A stretch of 54,715 bases of DNA, taken from the NCBI GenBank assembly GCA_009908325.1, contig JAAAPI010000315.1:1-54715 (forward strand). Reading direction: 5' to 3'. Shown here piece by piece: positions 35,922-44,276 of the stretch; position 1 is the first letter of the stretch, and the number at the start of each line of letters is the position of its first letter. Below the pieces are notes generated by a model. It saw nothing but the letters and a program-made list of their open reading frames with translations, did no database searches and was not told where the DNA came from. The stretch is from Verrucomicrobiota bacterium (GTDB lineage: Bacteria; Verrucomicrobiota; Verrucomicrobiia; Opitutales; Coraliomargaritaceae). The position numbers and the translations under genes were made by a program.

Positions 35922-38900
35922 GCGTCGCAATAAAAGGCGGTTTTTTGAGAGTCGATTTTTTCGGCCCAGTCGGCCTCAGATTCAAAGAAGAGTGCGGTGA
36001 TGCCGATCTCAAAAAGCGCCTCATCGATCTTTTCCGCGTCCTCCTGAGCACCGAGGAAAACCGCCAAATGATAATTTTCGTAAAGAAAGTCGGGGGTGAT
36101 GGTGCCATTGAGCAGTGGCATTCTTGCGTGGCTGGGGAGGCGGAGTCCGCGCTCTTCAAGGTGGTAGAGCCACTTGCGGGCGAGCAGGTCATTATCGGGA
36201 AGAGAGGCTACGAGCTCTTCCAGCTGGTTGCCACGGCTGGTTTCGGCACTCGCGCCCACGACTTCGGACTGAGACAAGTCAGACATCAGGCTGAGGATCG
36301 ATGTGCGGTCGAGGTCGTCGTGGTCGGGCTGATTGAAGTAGCTCAGCAAGCAATCATAGCAGGCGGCGTCGCAACCCTCGCCATCGTGGGCGTGTCGGCC
36401 AAGGTCTTTGAAGGAATCGGGATCGTAGTGGCAGATCTCCAGCATCTTTCTGGCGACCTTTGCGAGAGATTTAGGGTTGTCGATCAACTGGCGTAAGACA
36501 CCTGCGCCACCCTCGGAGGCTTCGTAGAGGAGAAGGCGTTTGCGCTCGGCCTTAGTGGGCAGGGGTTCGGAGGCCAGTTCCTGATCTTCGAGTTGGAAGG
36601 TGACCTGGATCGCTTTCTTGAAAGCCGCCTCGAAGGAAGCCATGCGCTCGTTGGAGATTTCTTCGGACAGGTCGATGATCAGGCAATTTCGGTGGTCTTC
36701 GACGTAGGGAATGACTCTGGCGATACTGTTGCTCATCGGGTCGCTATCGGCTGCGTCGTTTTCTTCCTGCTCGTTCTGACTTTTTTGCCAAAAGCCACGC
36801 TCGGTATCGAGCATGTAGCCGAGTTGATCTTTGTTTTTACGACGGTTCTCGCCGAAGTTGATGCGCCAGAGGTTGGCCGCCTGACCATAAGCGAGTGTCC
36901 CGAAGGTCTCGCCATTGACCTCGATTCGGGCCGTGCGCTTGAGGGTGCGCCCTGCACGCTGGGCGTAGCGCAGAACGGTTCGGACTTCGTAGCCCATGCG
37001 GAGGCGTTCCTCCTCGTCCGAATTAATGCGCTCGACTCGTGTCGTGATGACGTTTTGGAGGCGGAACATGTTTTTGAATTCCTTGGGCAGTTCACTGTCA
37101 CAGGACTCACAATTGTCATAGACCATGTCATCGGCCACATGATGCAGGTAGCCGCAGTGGGCGCAGATTTTCACGCTGCCCGTGGTGACCTCGTCGGAGT
37201 CGTCGCTTCGTATCGGGAGGATGACGCGATTGATGCGGTAGCGAGAGCCTTCGTGATAGATGATGGATCGCGGGCCGAATTCAGTAATGGCCAGAAAGCG
37301 CGAACGGGAGAGGAACTCGCTTTCCTTGTTTTTGATGCGCCTGCCTGGGATGAAAGCCGAGAGCGGGAGTCGCGGGAAATTGTAGCCAGGGAGGAAGCCC
37401 TCGGACGCGAAATAGCGGTAGGTGTAGAAGTCGGACTGCGCGAGCTTCCGATTGTCGACGTTTTCCAACAACCGCAACTGGGACTCTGCATCGTCACGGA
37501 GGCGACGCGCCTGTTTTTTTTCCTCAGAGGAGCGAGTGGCATCATGGATGATATCATGCTGTCGCTGCGCTTGCTGGTAGGACGAACGATGCATCGTGCG
37601 CCAGCGTTCGCATGCTTGGTTGAAGCTGTTTGGCAGGTTGTTGAGGATCTCCTCCAGCCAGTGTTCGTCATACCAGTCGGATTCAGCGAGGTCCTCGGTC
37701 AGCGCATCCAGTAGCTGGCGGGCACCCTTCTTGGCGGCGTTCAGCTTGTCTTTATCATTGATGTCGTCCCAGAGTTCTTTTTCGACCACGAGCGGGGGAG
37801 GCGAGCCCTTCAAGTCGAGAATGCCGTTGAGAGAAGAGCCGAGCCTTAATTGACTTTCTGTAAGCCATACCGAATGAATGTGTGCTCGAACCAAATCCTC
37901 ATTGCCCAACTCCAGGCGCGGCGTCGTGACGGCACCTGCAACCATGTCCTGAGGGTTGCGGAAGAAATACTGGTCGTGGGGGGAGCCCAGGGTGCAGTAG
38001 GAGAAGACGAGGGCAGGTTGGCCGCTGCGGCCCGCACGCCCGCTGCGTTGCGCATAGTTCGCTGGCGTGGGTGGAATGTTGCGCAGGTTGACTAGATTAA
38101 GCTGCTTAATGTCGATGCCCAATTCCATCGTCGGCGAGCAGAACAAGATCGGCAGGTCGGCCTCCTTGAAGGCATCCTCTCGGCGCTGACGCTCCTCAGA
38201 AGGGACTTGTGCGGTATGCTCTCGGGCTTCGAGCCCTTTGAGCCGCTGAGCCAGATTTCGGTAGAAATCGACGAAGTAGCTATTGGGCTTGGATAGATCC
38301 TTCGGCGGGTTGGGAATGGATATCGGATCCAGATAGGACTCCTGGCCGTCTCGGGCTTTCCAGACCAAAGAGCCTGCTACGATTTGGTAGCCAGGATAGT
38401 CGTTTTCGTCTTTCGGATCCGAAACGGCAGTGACGATGCCTGCAATGCGAAGACGATCAAGGATCTGCGGGATCATTTCTTCGATTTCATCGAGTTGCAG
38501 CATCTGCCCGTAGGCCGAGAATGTATTCGGCTTGCGCAAATAGCGTCCGTAGCCGCCTCTGGCCGAAACGTAAACGTTCTCCATCGATTCCTTCTCGCGC
38601 TTGGAGCGAGGGATCGCGGTGGCGGCATGTTCCAAGCGTTCATTTTCATCAATCGCCCAGGGGTTAGCCAGACGCTGGCTGCTCTTCTGCTTTAGTTGCT
38701 GCTGATAGGTGTCGTCCAGGTAATCGACGCTGATAGCCAGAGAGCGGCGCATAAAGTTAAGCAAAACGCGGCAGATGTTGAGGCGCTCTTCAGGAGTGGC
38801 GACTTGGAGCGCTGGGTGAGTGGGGTGTTGGGTGCCCTGATTGTCCCAGACGGCCCAATCTTCCTGACTCTCGCACAGCTCGTCCAGCGAGGAGTATTCG

Positions 38901-41140
38901 ATTTCGAGGAGCCCGCATTGCTCAAGATTTGGGGAGGTGACCCGCCAGCCGCGCTTCAGATCATGGTAAATCCGATAGCCCAGGACGTCGCGGAGGGCTT
39001 GATCGGTTTCTTTCGCTCCTTGAAACTTGATTTCAGGATCAGCTGCGTAGAGAGGTCGTCCAAGGTCGAGGTGTTCGAATACCTTTTGGGTCAGCTCGTG
39101 GTGAAGCAGGCCGTTTTCGCCCCTGCTTTTGGCTGCCTGATAGATGGCTCCGCGAATCATCGAGACTTCCACGAAATCGTTGAAATGGCCTGCCTGCAGT
39201 GATGCGTCCTGCCGATTATCGGTGAAGCTGAGGAGTTTCTTCGCTTCTTTGTCGATGTCCTGCTCTTTGCGAAGGCTGAGGATCGCTGAAAGTGAAAGGA
39301 TGGTCGTCGCCGTGCTGCGGCCTTCCGAGCCGAGCGAAGAAAGTTTGCCGAAGTCGGTTCGGGTCTGGAAGGAGTAGGATATGCCGCAATCCAGGCAAAA
39401 GCGGAAAGGTGCGGGGATGAAGACACACTTGATGCCTGAGGGGGATGAATTGCCGTCGGGGGCTATGCGTATGTGCTCGGGTAGGTACTTTCGGCGATCC
39501 TTACGCACTCGGATGACACCATTGTGACGTTCCAACCAGTCCTCGGGAAGTCGGTCCATCTCCTCCTGGGAGCCGCGCTCGGGCCATGGATTTGTCGAAC
39601 TGAGGTAAAGGAAGCCCGATGTATCATGGTCGCCGTCGTTTCGATCTCCGATATCGCGTGCCTCAAAGTAGGAATCTCCTGTGGAAGGATCTTTTTTGCG
39701 GCGCACACAGTAGTATTCCTGGCCGCCCTCACGGTTAAAGACAAGAGGTAGCAGCTTGCGCTCGCGGGTGCCGTCGGGGACGAAGGTCTGTTTGTGTAGA
39801 GTGAGGTGCCGCTGATCTTCCTTTTCCAGCGAGGCATAGACGCAGTCCCCTCGGCTGATGAACTGGTGGAGTCGGAAAGCGAAAACGGGGAAGTCTGTGT
39901 CGGGGTTTCGGACGTGGTAGCCTTTGAACAGAGTTTCCTGAATAAGCGGTTTGCAGGTGTCGACCGACACTCCGATTTGCTGTGAAAGCGCGGAAGCAGC
40001 TCCAAGTTTATCACCATTGTCCTCGATACTTTTTGGGGAGGTTCGCTTCAGCTTCCCTGTTTCAGGTTCACGCTCCAGCCCGAAGTGCGTCTCGATCCAG
40101 GCGGCGAGTGGGTCGTTGATAAAGGCGTCAAATTCGTTTCTTGGACTGACTTTAGCTGAGACGCGTTCCTTGAGTTGTTGGAGATTGGAAGGGGCGTCGA
40201 AGTCGATGTCTGGGGTAATCCGCCGCAGCGTCTCGCCGACGATGTCCGAGGGCTCGAAGTTGGCTCCGAAGAGACGGCTGGCGAGCTTCGCGACCTCCTT
40301 TTGCTGCTCTTGGTGGGTGCCTGGGCCCGCAAGGGTCGCGGAGGTCCCGATGCACTGCATGCTCTCGGCTCCTAGCAGGTTGCGAACACGGCGATTCAGC
40401 AGAGCGACATCCGCGCCTTGTCGTCCTCGATAGGTGTGGAGTTCGTCCAGCACTAGGAATTGTAGGTCTGAGGCGGCTTCGATGAGGCCTCTTTCCTCAG
40501 GGCGGGTCAGAATCAACTCCAGCATGACGTAGTTCGTCAGCAGGATGTCGGGCGGATTCGCAATGATGGCCTTGCGCTGCTCATCCTTTTCCTGCCCCGT
40601 GTAGCGCCCGAAGCGGACGGGTTCTTTCCCCTCGGGGTAGCCCTCGCAGAGAAATTTCTCCAATTCGCCGAACTGGCTGTTGGCCAGTGCATTCATGGGG
40701 TAGACGACAATAGCCTTGATGCCCTTGCCACTGCCCTGGCGCAGCACGTAGTCGACGATTGGGACGATGTATGCAAGGCTCTTGCCCGAGCCCGTTCCCG
40801 TGGTCAGAACGTAGTTGCGCTTCTTACGCGCAAGTTGAACTGCCTCCTCCTGGTGTTTGTGCAGTTTAAGGGGCTGGCCCACGGGGTCTTCCTTGGATTT
40901 TCCGCGTCGGAAAATTTTAGCGCATTCAGAATCCAGGACACCATTGGAGGTGAGTTCGTCAATGGATGCCCCAGGTTCGAAGGCGGGGTTGAGCTGAATC
41001 AGGGGGTTGGGCCAAAGAAAGCCCGATTTCATGTTGTCCTCAACGAACTGCCGAATTCGAGGCTCCTTGATCCGAATAAAGCTCTTCACATAAGACTTAT
41101 AGTCCTCAATGAGTTTGTTTCGGAATTGGAAGATGTTCAT
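35918..41140 (-). CDS. Giant DEAD/DEAH helicase with DUF1998, DrmA-DrmB-like fusion
   Basis: 1740 aa from the ATG at 41140 (MNIFQFRN); a longer frame to 41197 has no better start. Helicase motifs: TTGTGSGKS (about 118-126), VLDELHTY (about 230), GTSAT (about 264), QRSGRAGRSG (about 1032). About 770 residues separate the two RecA-like halves. A zinc ribbon follows (CAHCGY then CESC, about 1335-1365), then the DUF1998 signature GGAGVL with CDAACYDCLL (about 1543-1598). The last 100 residues contain ITPDFLYENYHLAVFL, like a Vsr/DUF559 nuclease strand. DISARM encodes the helicase (DrmA) and DUF1998 (DrmB) separately; DruE of Druantia is also similar. First gene of the array. Confidence 0.75.
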   Translation of the reverse strand: MNIFQFRNKLIEDYKSYVKSFIRIKEPRIRQFVEDNMKSGFLWPNPLIQLNPAFEPGASIDELTSNGVLDSECAKIFRRGKSKEDPVGQPLKLHKHQEEAVQLARKKRNYVLTTGTGSGKSLAYIVPIVDYVLRQGSGKGIKAIVVYPMNALANSQFGELEKFLCEGYPEGKEPVRFGRYTGQEKDEQRKAIIANPPDILLTNYVMLELILTRPEERGLIEAASDLQFLVLDELHTYRGRQGADVALLNRRVRNLLGAESMQCIGTSATLAGPGTHQEQQKEVAKLASRLFGANFEPSDIVGETLRRITPDIDFDAPSNLQQLKERVSAKVSPRNEFDAFINDPLAAWIETHFGLEREPETGKLKRTSPKSIEDNGDKLGAASALSQQIGVSVDTCKPLIQETLFKGYHVRNPDTDFPVFAFRLHQFISRGDCVYASLEKEDQRHLTLHKQTFVPDGTRERKLLPLVFNREGGQEYYCVRRKKDPSTGDSYFEARDIGDRNDGDHDTSGFLYLSSTNPWPERGSQEEMDRLPEDWLERHNGVIRVRKDRRKYLPEHIRIAPDGNSSPSGIKCVFIPAPFRFCLDCGISYSFQTRTDFGKLSSLGSEGRSTATTILSLSAILSLRKEQDIDKEAKKLLSFTDNRQDASLQAGHFNDFVEVSMIRGAIYQAAKSRGENGLLHHELTQKVFEHLDLGRPLYAADPEIKFQGAKETDQALRDVLGYRIYHDLKRGWRVTSPNLEQCGLLEIEYSSLDELCESQEDWAVWDNQGTQHPTHPALQVATPEERLNICRVLLNFMRRSLAISVDYLDDTYQQQLKQKSSQRLANPWAIDENERLEHAATAIPRSKREKESMENVYVSARGGYGRYLRKPNTFSAYGQMLQLDEIEEMIPQILDRLRIAGIVTAVSDPKDENDYPGYQIVAGSLVWKARDGQESYLDPISIPNPPKDLSKPNSYFVDFYRNLAQRLKGLEAREHTAQVPSEERQRREDAFKEADLPILFCSPTMELGIDIKQLNLVNLRNIPPTPANYAQRSGRAGRSGQPALVFSYCTLGSPHDQYFFRNPQDMVAGAVTTPRLELGNEDLVRAHIHSVWLTESQLRLGSSLNGILDLKGSPPPLVVEKELWDDINDKDKLNAAKKGARQLLDALTEDLAESDWYDEHWLEEILNNLPNSFNQACERWRTMHRSSYQQAQRQHDIIHDATRSSEEKKQARRLRDDAESQLRLLENVDNRKLAQSDFYTYRYFASEGFLPGYNFPRLPLSAFIPGRRIKNKESEFLSRSRFLAITEFGPRSIIYHEGSRYRINRVILPIRSDDSDEVTTGSVKICAHCGYLHHVADDMVYDNCESCDSELPKEFKNMFRLQNVITTRVERINSDEEERLRMGYEVRTVLRYAQRAGRTLKRTARIEVNGETFGTLAYGQAANLWRINFGENRRKNKDQLGYMLDTERGFWQKSQNEQEENDAADSDPMSNSIARVIPYVEDHRNCLIIDLSEEISNERMASFEAAFKKAIQVTFQLEDQELASEPLPTKAERKRLLLYEASEGGAGVLRQLIDNPKSLAKVARKMLEICHYDPDSFKDLGRHAHDGEGCDAACYDCLLSYFNQPDHDDLDRTSILSLMSDLSQSEVVGASAETSRGNQLEELVASLPDNDLLARKWLYHLEERGLRLPSHARMPLLNGTITPDFLYENYHLAVFLGAQEDAEKIDEALFEIGITALFFESEADWAEKIDSQKTAFYCDA

Positions 41141-41390
41141 ATTCAGGCGTCTATGTTGATGACATTCGACTACTTCACTTGGGCGGCACCCCTGCACGCC
41201 TTGATCAAAGAATGGTCGAGGTTATGGCCATTATGGAAAACGGGGTGGGACTTCTGCAGGGTGAGCGTCAAAGTGAGGCATAATTGCTCCCATTTAATGA
41301 GTTACGCGACCTGTCTAGGCAAGTTAAAGGGGAATCCAGGGGCGAAATTATACAGTTTTGGGTGTCCTCTGGAGAATCAATTTCAACGGT
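41141..41390 (-). promoter_or_regulatory. Upstream region of the helicase-methylase-RT operon
   Basis: This 250-bp stretch has no gene. On the minus strand a TATAAT box is found at 41352-41347, about 205 bp before the start codon at 41140, but no matching -35 box at normal spacing is obvious. It must carry the main promoter of the nine-gene array unless transcription reads in from the TPR-like gene upstream. Confidence 0.3.
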
Positions 41391-41816
41391 CTAAGTTAAA
41401 AATCTACTGGCATCTTTAAACCACAGGAATTTATTCAGCTGTAGTATGGTAGATAGCTTAGATGCGGCCAACCGACTTTGAAGTGCATTCTCGGCTCGGT
41501 CGGCGGCTTGTTCCTCATGATGATGTTCCGCGCCAGAAAGGGGCTCCGATTCCGAGATCATCATGGTGTGAAAATCTGACTGTCGCTGTTCATATTGAGC
41601 TTCATCCAGATATGCCATGCCTTTCACGAAGAGCAGCAGGCTGTGCTTCGGATATTCTTCCAAAGCGCGTTCGGCCTCGGATAGTCCGAGCTGTCGCTCT
41701 CCCATGCGGACTAAATAGAACGCCTTCTCTGCAATATTTTCTGGGCTGCTCTCTTCCTGATCGATCTCACGCATTCGTTCCCATGCCGCGAAGCAGGCGA
41801 CCCTCGATACTGTCAA
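41391..41816 (-). CDS. TPR-like small protein, possibly part of a split gene
   Basis: 141 aa if the TTG at 41816 is used; an ATG at 41774 (MREIDQEE) would give 127. The middle (KAFYLVRMGERQLGLSEAERALEEYPKHSLLLFVKGMAYLDEA) follows the helix pair of a tetratricopeptide repeat; the quoted part is about residues 31-73. The frame is open upstream to a TAG at 41877-41879, and that TAG is the stop codon of the next gene in the same frame. The two could therefore be halves of one 256-aa protein interrupted by a stop. Alternatively it is a separate short gene with a poor start. Confidence 0.45.
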   Translation of the reverse strand: MTVSRVACFAAWERMREIDQEESSPENIAEKAFYLVRMGERQLGLSEAERALEEYPKHSLLLFVKGMAYLDEAQYEQRQSDFHTMMISESEPLSGAEHHHEEQAADRAENALQSRLAASKLSTILQLNKFLWFKDASRFLT

Positions 41817-41876
41817 TTGTTTATCAGTTTGTTTTTCTTGGGTTTGTTGAGCCAGAACCTCTGGCCCTTCAAATTT

Positions 41877-42161
41877 CTAGCGGGGGTGGGTGACTGACTC
41901 GGGCTGGAGTTTGTTGTAGCGCTCGTGGGAAATGCAGCCGAGATACTCAAAGGCAGAGTCTATTGCTGCGAACAGTGCTCGGTAGCGTCGCATGACTGGC
42001 ACCGAGATCGTGCCACCTAGGCTGGGCAGCCGTTTGCCTCCTAGCGCAAATGGGCTGACTCCGTCTTTGACTATTTTAGAGGCGATCTGATTCGCCTTTT
42101 TACCTACTCGGGAGGGGATGCGTGAATGTCTCATGCCCCCAATTGTATTTGTGAATTTCAC
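41877..42161 (-). CDS. Small hypothetical protein, 94 aa
   Basis: A basic N-terminus (RHSRIPSRVGKKANQ, about 11-25) is followed by helical sequence ending in SAFEYLGCISHERYNKL. No family recognised. The ATG at 42161 lacks a clear ribosome-binding site. Its TAG stop is in frame with the downstream TPR-like gene, 20 codons from the first usable start there. The gene may be an intact small DNA-binding-like protein or the front half of a disrupted one. Confidence 0.4.
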   Translation of the reverse strand: MKFTNTIGGMRHSRIPSRVGKKANQIASKIVKDGVSPFALGGKRLPSLGGTISVPVMRRYRALFAAIDSAFEYLGCISHERYNKLQPESVTHPR

Positions 42162-42303
42162 AAAAAAGGCCTTTCTGCAGAAAATCTGATTTTTTCAGAG
42201 ACTTCGGTTAACAGGCAGATTGTTTCAGGCTATTATTCTTGAGTTCTGGAGTGAGTGTCCAGTTCTGAGGTCGATTATCACGACCGAGTATCAGCGACAT
42301 CCT

Positions 42304-42382
42304 GAAGGCCCAGCTCACACATGAGTTGGGCCTTCTTGTTGGAGTAATCGTCAGGCTTCGCCTGAAACTGCGCCAATTGGCG
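42304..42382 (+). promoter_or_regulatory. Leader with terminator-like hairpin and two palindromes
   Basis: A 13-bp stem (GAAGGCCCAGCTC at 42304-42316, GAGTTGGGCCTTC at 42323-42335) is followed by TTGTT. Then come TCAGGC-TTC-GCCTGA (42351-42365, member of the GGC-TTC-GCC family) and the perfect palindrome CGCCAATTGGCG (42371-42382), which ends one base before the ATG at 42384. The first hairpin looks like a terminator, yet no plus-strand gene precedes it, so an attenuator-like leader is possible. The rest of 42162-42303 shows nothing recognisable. Confidence 0.45.
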
Positions 42383-42383
42383 T

Positions 42384-42737
42384 ATGAAAAAACGAAGTAA
42401 ACTCATCTCAATCGTTGCTCACGTAACCATTCGTGGCCTCGAATCATTGAAACGCGGTCGGATCGACCTGAATGACCCTCGCCTCGACGGTGAACGCGGC
42501 ACTGTCCAGCTGGAGTTGCACACCGATCGGCGCACAGCCCGCCAAATGGAGATGGAAATCATGGCATGCAGAGGCCTGTTTGGCGACGAGGGGGCGCTGC
42601 AGCATCTGGATGAGGCGTATATTTCGCCCTCAAGAGTGAAGGTTGCACTCGTGACCAGTGGGAACAAGGAGACCGACCGCTACATCCAGGACTGCGGTAA
42701 AGCGCAGGGCTACAATGTGCAGGTAGCGACCGCCTAA
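42384..42737 (+). CDS. Hypothetical backbone protein, 117 aa
   Basis: Small soluble alpha/beta protein with a basic N-terminus (MKKRSKL) and a C-terminal VKVALVTSGNKETDRYI segment. No family recognised. It is the first gene of a plus-strand set of four (unknown, DEDDy exonuclease, two small unknowns) separated by 14 nt or overlapping. The start codon directly follows a 12-bp palindrome and has no Shine-Dalgarno sequence. Functions in DNA metabolism may be shared with the exonuclease behind it, which is only an inference from gene order. Confidence 0.55.
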   Translation: MKKRSKLISIVAHVTIRGLESLKRGRIDLNDPRLDGERGTVQLELHTDRRTARQMEMEIMACRGLFGDEGALQHLDEAYISPSRVKVALVTSGNKETDRYIQDCGKAQGYNVQVATA

Positions 42738-42751
42738 AACCAAAAAACCTC

Positions 42752-43522
42752 ATGCTAAAATACAATCCACACGACGTTATATTCGATATCGAAACCGAGG
42801 GTGCCACCACGCTCGATTTTATTCAGGAGATCTATCCGCCTTACCCCCAATTTGTTCCTCAGGGCGTAAAATGCGGTAACCTGAAGACCGAGGAGGAAAA
42901 GTCAGCCAAGATTGAGGCGGCCCGCCAGGATCATGCCGCTCAAGAGGCAGCTTACTGGGAAGAAAAGCTGGAGAAGGCCGCCCTCAACGCGGAGACGGGG
43001 AGGGTGGTGACCATCGGCTACCTCCTAGTCGATGCGCCAGACGAGGAGGCCTTTCTGGACGACGCTGATTTCAACGAGGAGTGGCTGTTGCGGCGCTTTT
43101 GGGCGGGGTATGAGAAGGTCGTGCGGCGGCGAGGACGAATCATTGGCTGGAACAGTAATGGCTTCGACATCCCATACTTGATCAAACGAAGCTGGATTAT
43201 TGGCGTGCCCGTGCCCGCAACTGTTTTTCGAGGGCGGTGGATATCGGACACCTTTCTCGACCTGATGCAGGTTTGGAGCGTCCACGAATTCAGAAAATTC
43301 GCCAAGCTGGATGCCTGCGCCAGAATTCTAGGGCTGGGGAACAAAACCGATCAGGCCTGCTGTGGAGCGGAATTTGCCAAGTGGTATCGCGATCCCGAGC
43401 GTCACGAAGCGGCCAAGAGATACGGTCTACTTGATCTGACGCTGACGCGGGACATTTACCTCAGGCTGGCAGGTGTAACCTCGCTTTCTGGGGAAATTGA
43501 AGATGCGGAGGTGGCGTCTTGA
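42752..43522 (+). CDS. DnaQ/PolB-like 3'-5' exonuclease (DEDDy)
   Basis: 256 aa. The RNase H-like exonuclease motifs are visible: Exo I FDIETEG (Asp12 and Glu14), Exo II GWNSNGFDIPYL (about 131-142, with the metal-binding Asp) and Exo III YGLLD (about 224-228, the YxxxD form of the DEDDy class). It should remove nucleotides from 3' ends of DNA or RNA. There is no polymerase domain. An acidic helical insert (EEEKSAKIEAARQDHAAQE) lies between motifs I and II. It follows the 117-aa gene by 14 nt and its stop overlaps the next start, so it is part of the backbone operon. Confidence 0.75.
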   Translation: MLKYNPHDVIFDIETEGATTLDFIQEIYPPYPQFVPQGVKCGNLKTEEEKSAKIEAARQDHAAQEAAYWEEKLEKAALNAETGRVVTIGYLLVDAPDEEAFLDDADFNEEWLLRRFWAGYEKVVRRRGRIIGWNSNGFDIPYLIKRSWIIGVPVPATVFRGRWISDTFLDLMQVWSVHEFRKFAKLDACARILGLGNKTDQACCGAEFAKWYRDPERHEAAKRYGLLDLTLTRDIYLRLAGVTSLSGEIEDAEVAS

Positions 43523-43761
43523 GCTGCTGCGAAACGAACAGAGTTGTTTCAATCGCGGATCATAGTGAGCGTCTCGGCGGAGGTATGTCTGAGGAAATCG
43601 AGCAAGGGCTTGCAAGAATCGACGCGGACCTCGCTCGAATCCTTGGAGCGGTCGAGCCCATACATAAAAGCGATGACCGAATCAGCAGGATGTTGCTCGA
43701 TGTTGAAGAGATGAGTGAGCTGCGCGTGCATCAGGTTCTGCGAACGGAGGGTGGAAAATGA
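43519..43761 (+). CDS. Small hypothetical protein, 80 aa
   Basis: TTG start overlapping the exonuclease stop (TTGA), with GGAGGTG in the correct position upstream inside the exonuclease gene. The next gene also overlaps (ATGA). The C-terminal part is a charged amphipathic helix (EIEQGLARIDADLARILGAV). No family recognised; a short coiled-coil adaptor is possible. An internal ATG at 43585 has GGAGG too close to be useful. Confidence 0.5.
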   Translation: MSCCETNRVVSIADHSERLGGGMSEEIEQGLARIDADLARILGAVEPIHKSDDRISRMLLDVEEMSELRVHQVLRTEGGK

Positions 43762-44246
43762 AGGGTGATTGGATGCCCAGAGATGGGTTCTGGTGGCAGG
43801 AGACTGAAGATACTAAAAATCATCATGGTATTTGGGGAGGACGGCTTTCTTGTGAGGCAATTCCCTGCATGGAAATAAGGGGATACAGTATGTGGCACCT
43901 GCTGGCTGCAAAGGCGCTACCTCAAGAAGTTGCCAGAATGTTTCTTCATAACGCTTCGGAACAAGCTTCGGCAGATGGGCTGATTGACGATCTCAGAGAA
44001 GTGATGACCGTATTTGATGATGCCTGGCGTCAAACCTGGCTCGATTGTTCAGGTCTACGAGTATATCGCTTCGGATGGAAGCGGCTACAAAGAGAGACAG
44101 CGTTTCGGACGCCACTTCAAATATGTGAGCGACTGGGAGTGCCTCTGATCACCTTTGATATTTCCCAGGAGTGGCCCGAAATTCACCCTGTTATAGAGGC
44201 TGCACAGACGGAGAGTCTGCGGCGGATGGACAGAGGTGCACAATAA
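43758..44246 (+). CDS. Hypothetical protein, 162 aa
   Basis: A soluble protein rich in Trp (at least seven) with no recognised domain. The N-terminus reads WMPRDGFWWQETED and the C-terminus RLGVPLITFDISQEWPEIHP. It is the last gene of the exonuclease operon, overlapping the 80-aa gene by 4 bp. It converges on the membrane protein gene at 44277-45125 with a 30-nt gap and no clear terminator. Confidence 0.5.
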   Translation: MKGDWMPRDGFWWQETEDTKNHHGIWGGRLSCEAIPCMEIRGYSMWHLLAAKALPQEVARMFLHNASEQASADGLIDDLREVMTVFDDAWRQTWLDCSGLRVYRFGWKRLQRETAFRTPLQICERLGVPLITFDISQEWPEIHPVIEAAQTESLRRMDRGAQ

Positions 44247-44276
44247 ACCTACGGCTACGTCACTTTTTTGTTCAGC

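Noticed and set aside
36593-37714. 373-aa plus-strand frame opposite the giant helicase
   Set aside because: Antisense to DUF1998-containing coding sequence, without ribosome-binding site or known domain.
25459-41140. BREX system
   Set aside because: A PglX-like methylase is present, but no PglZ, BrxC or BrxB-like proteins are seen.
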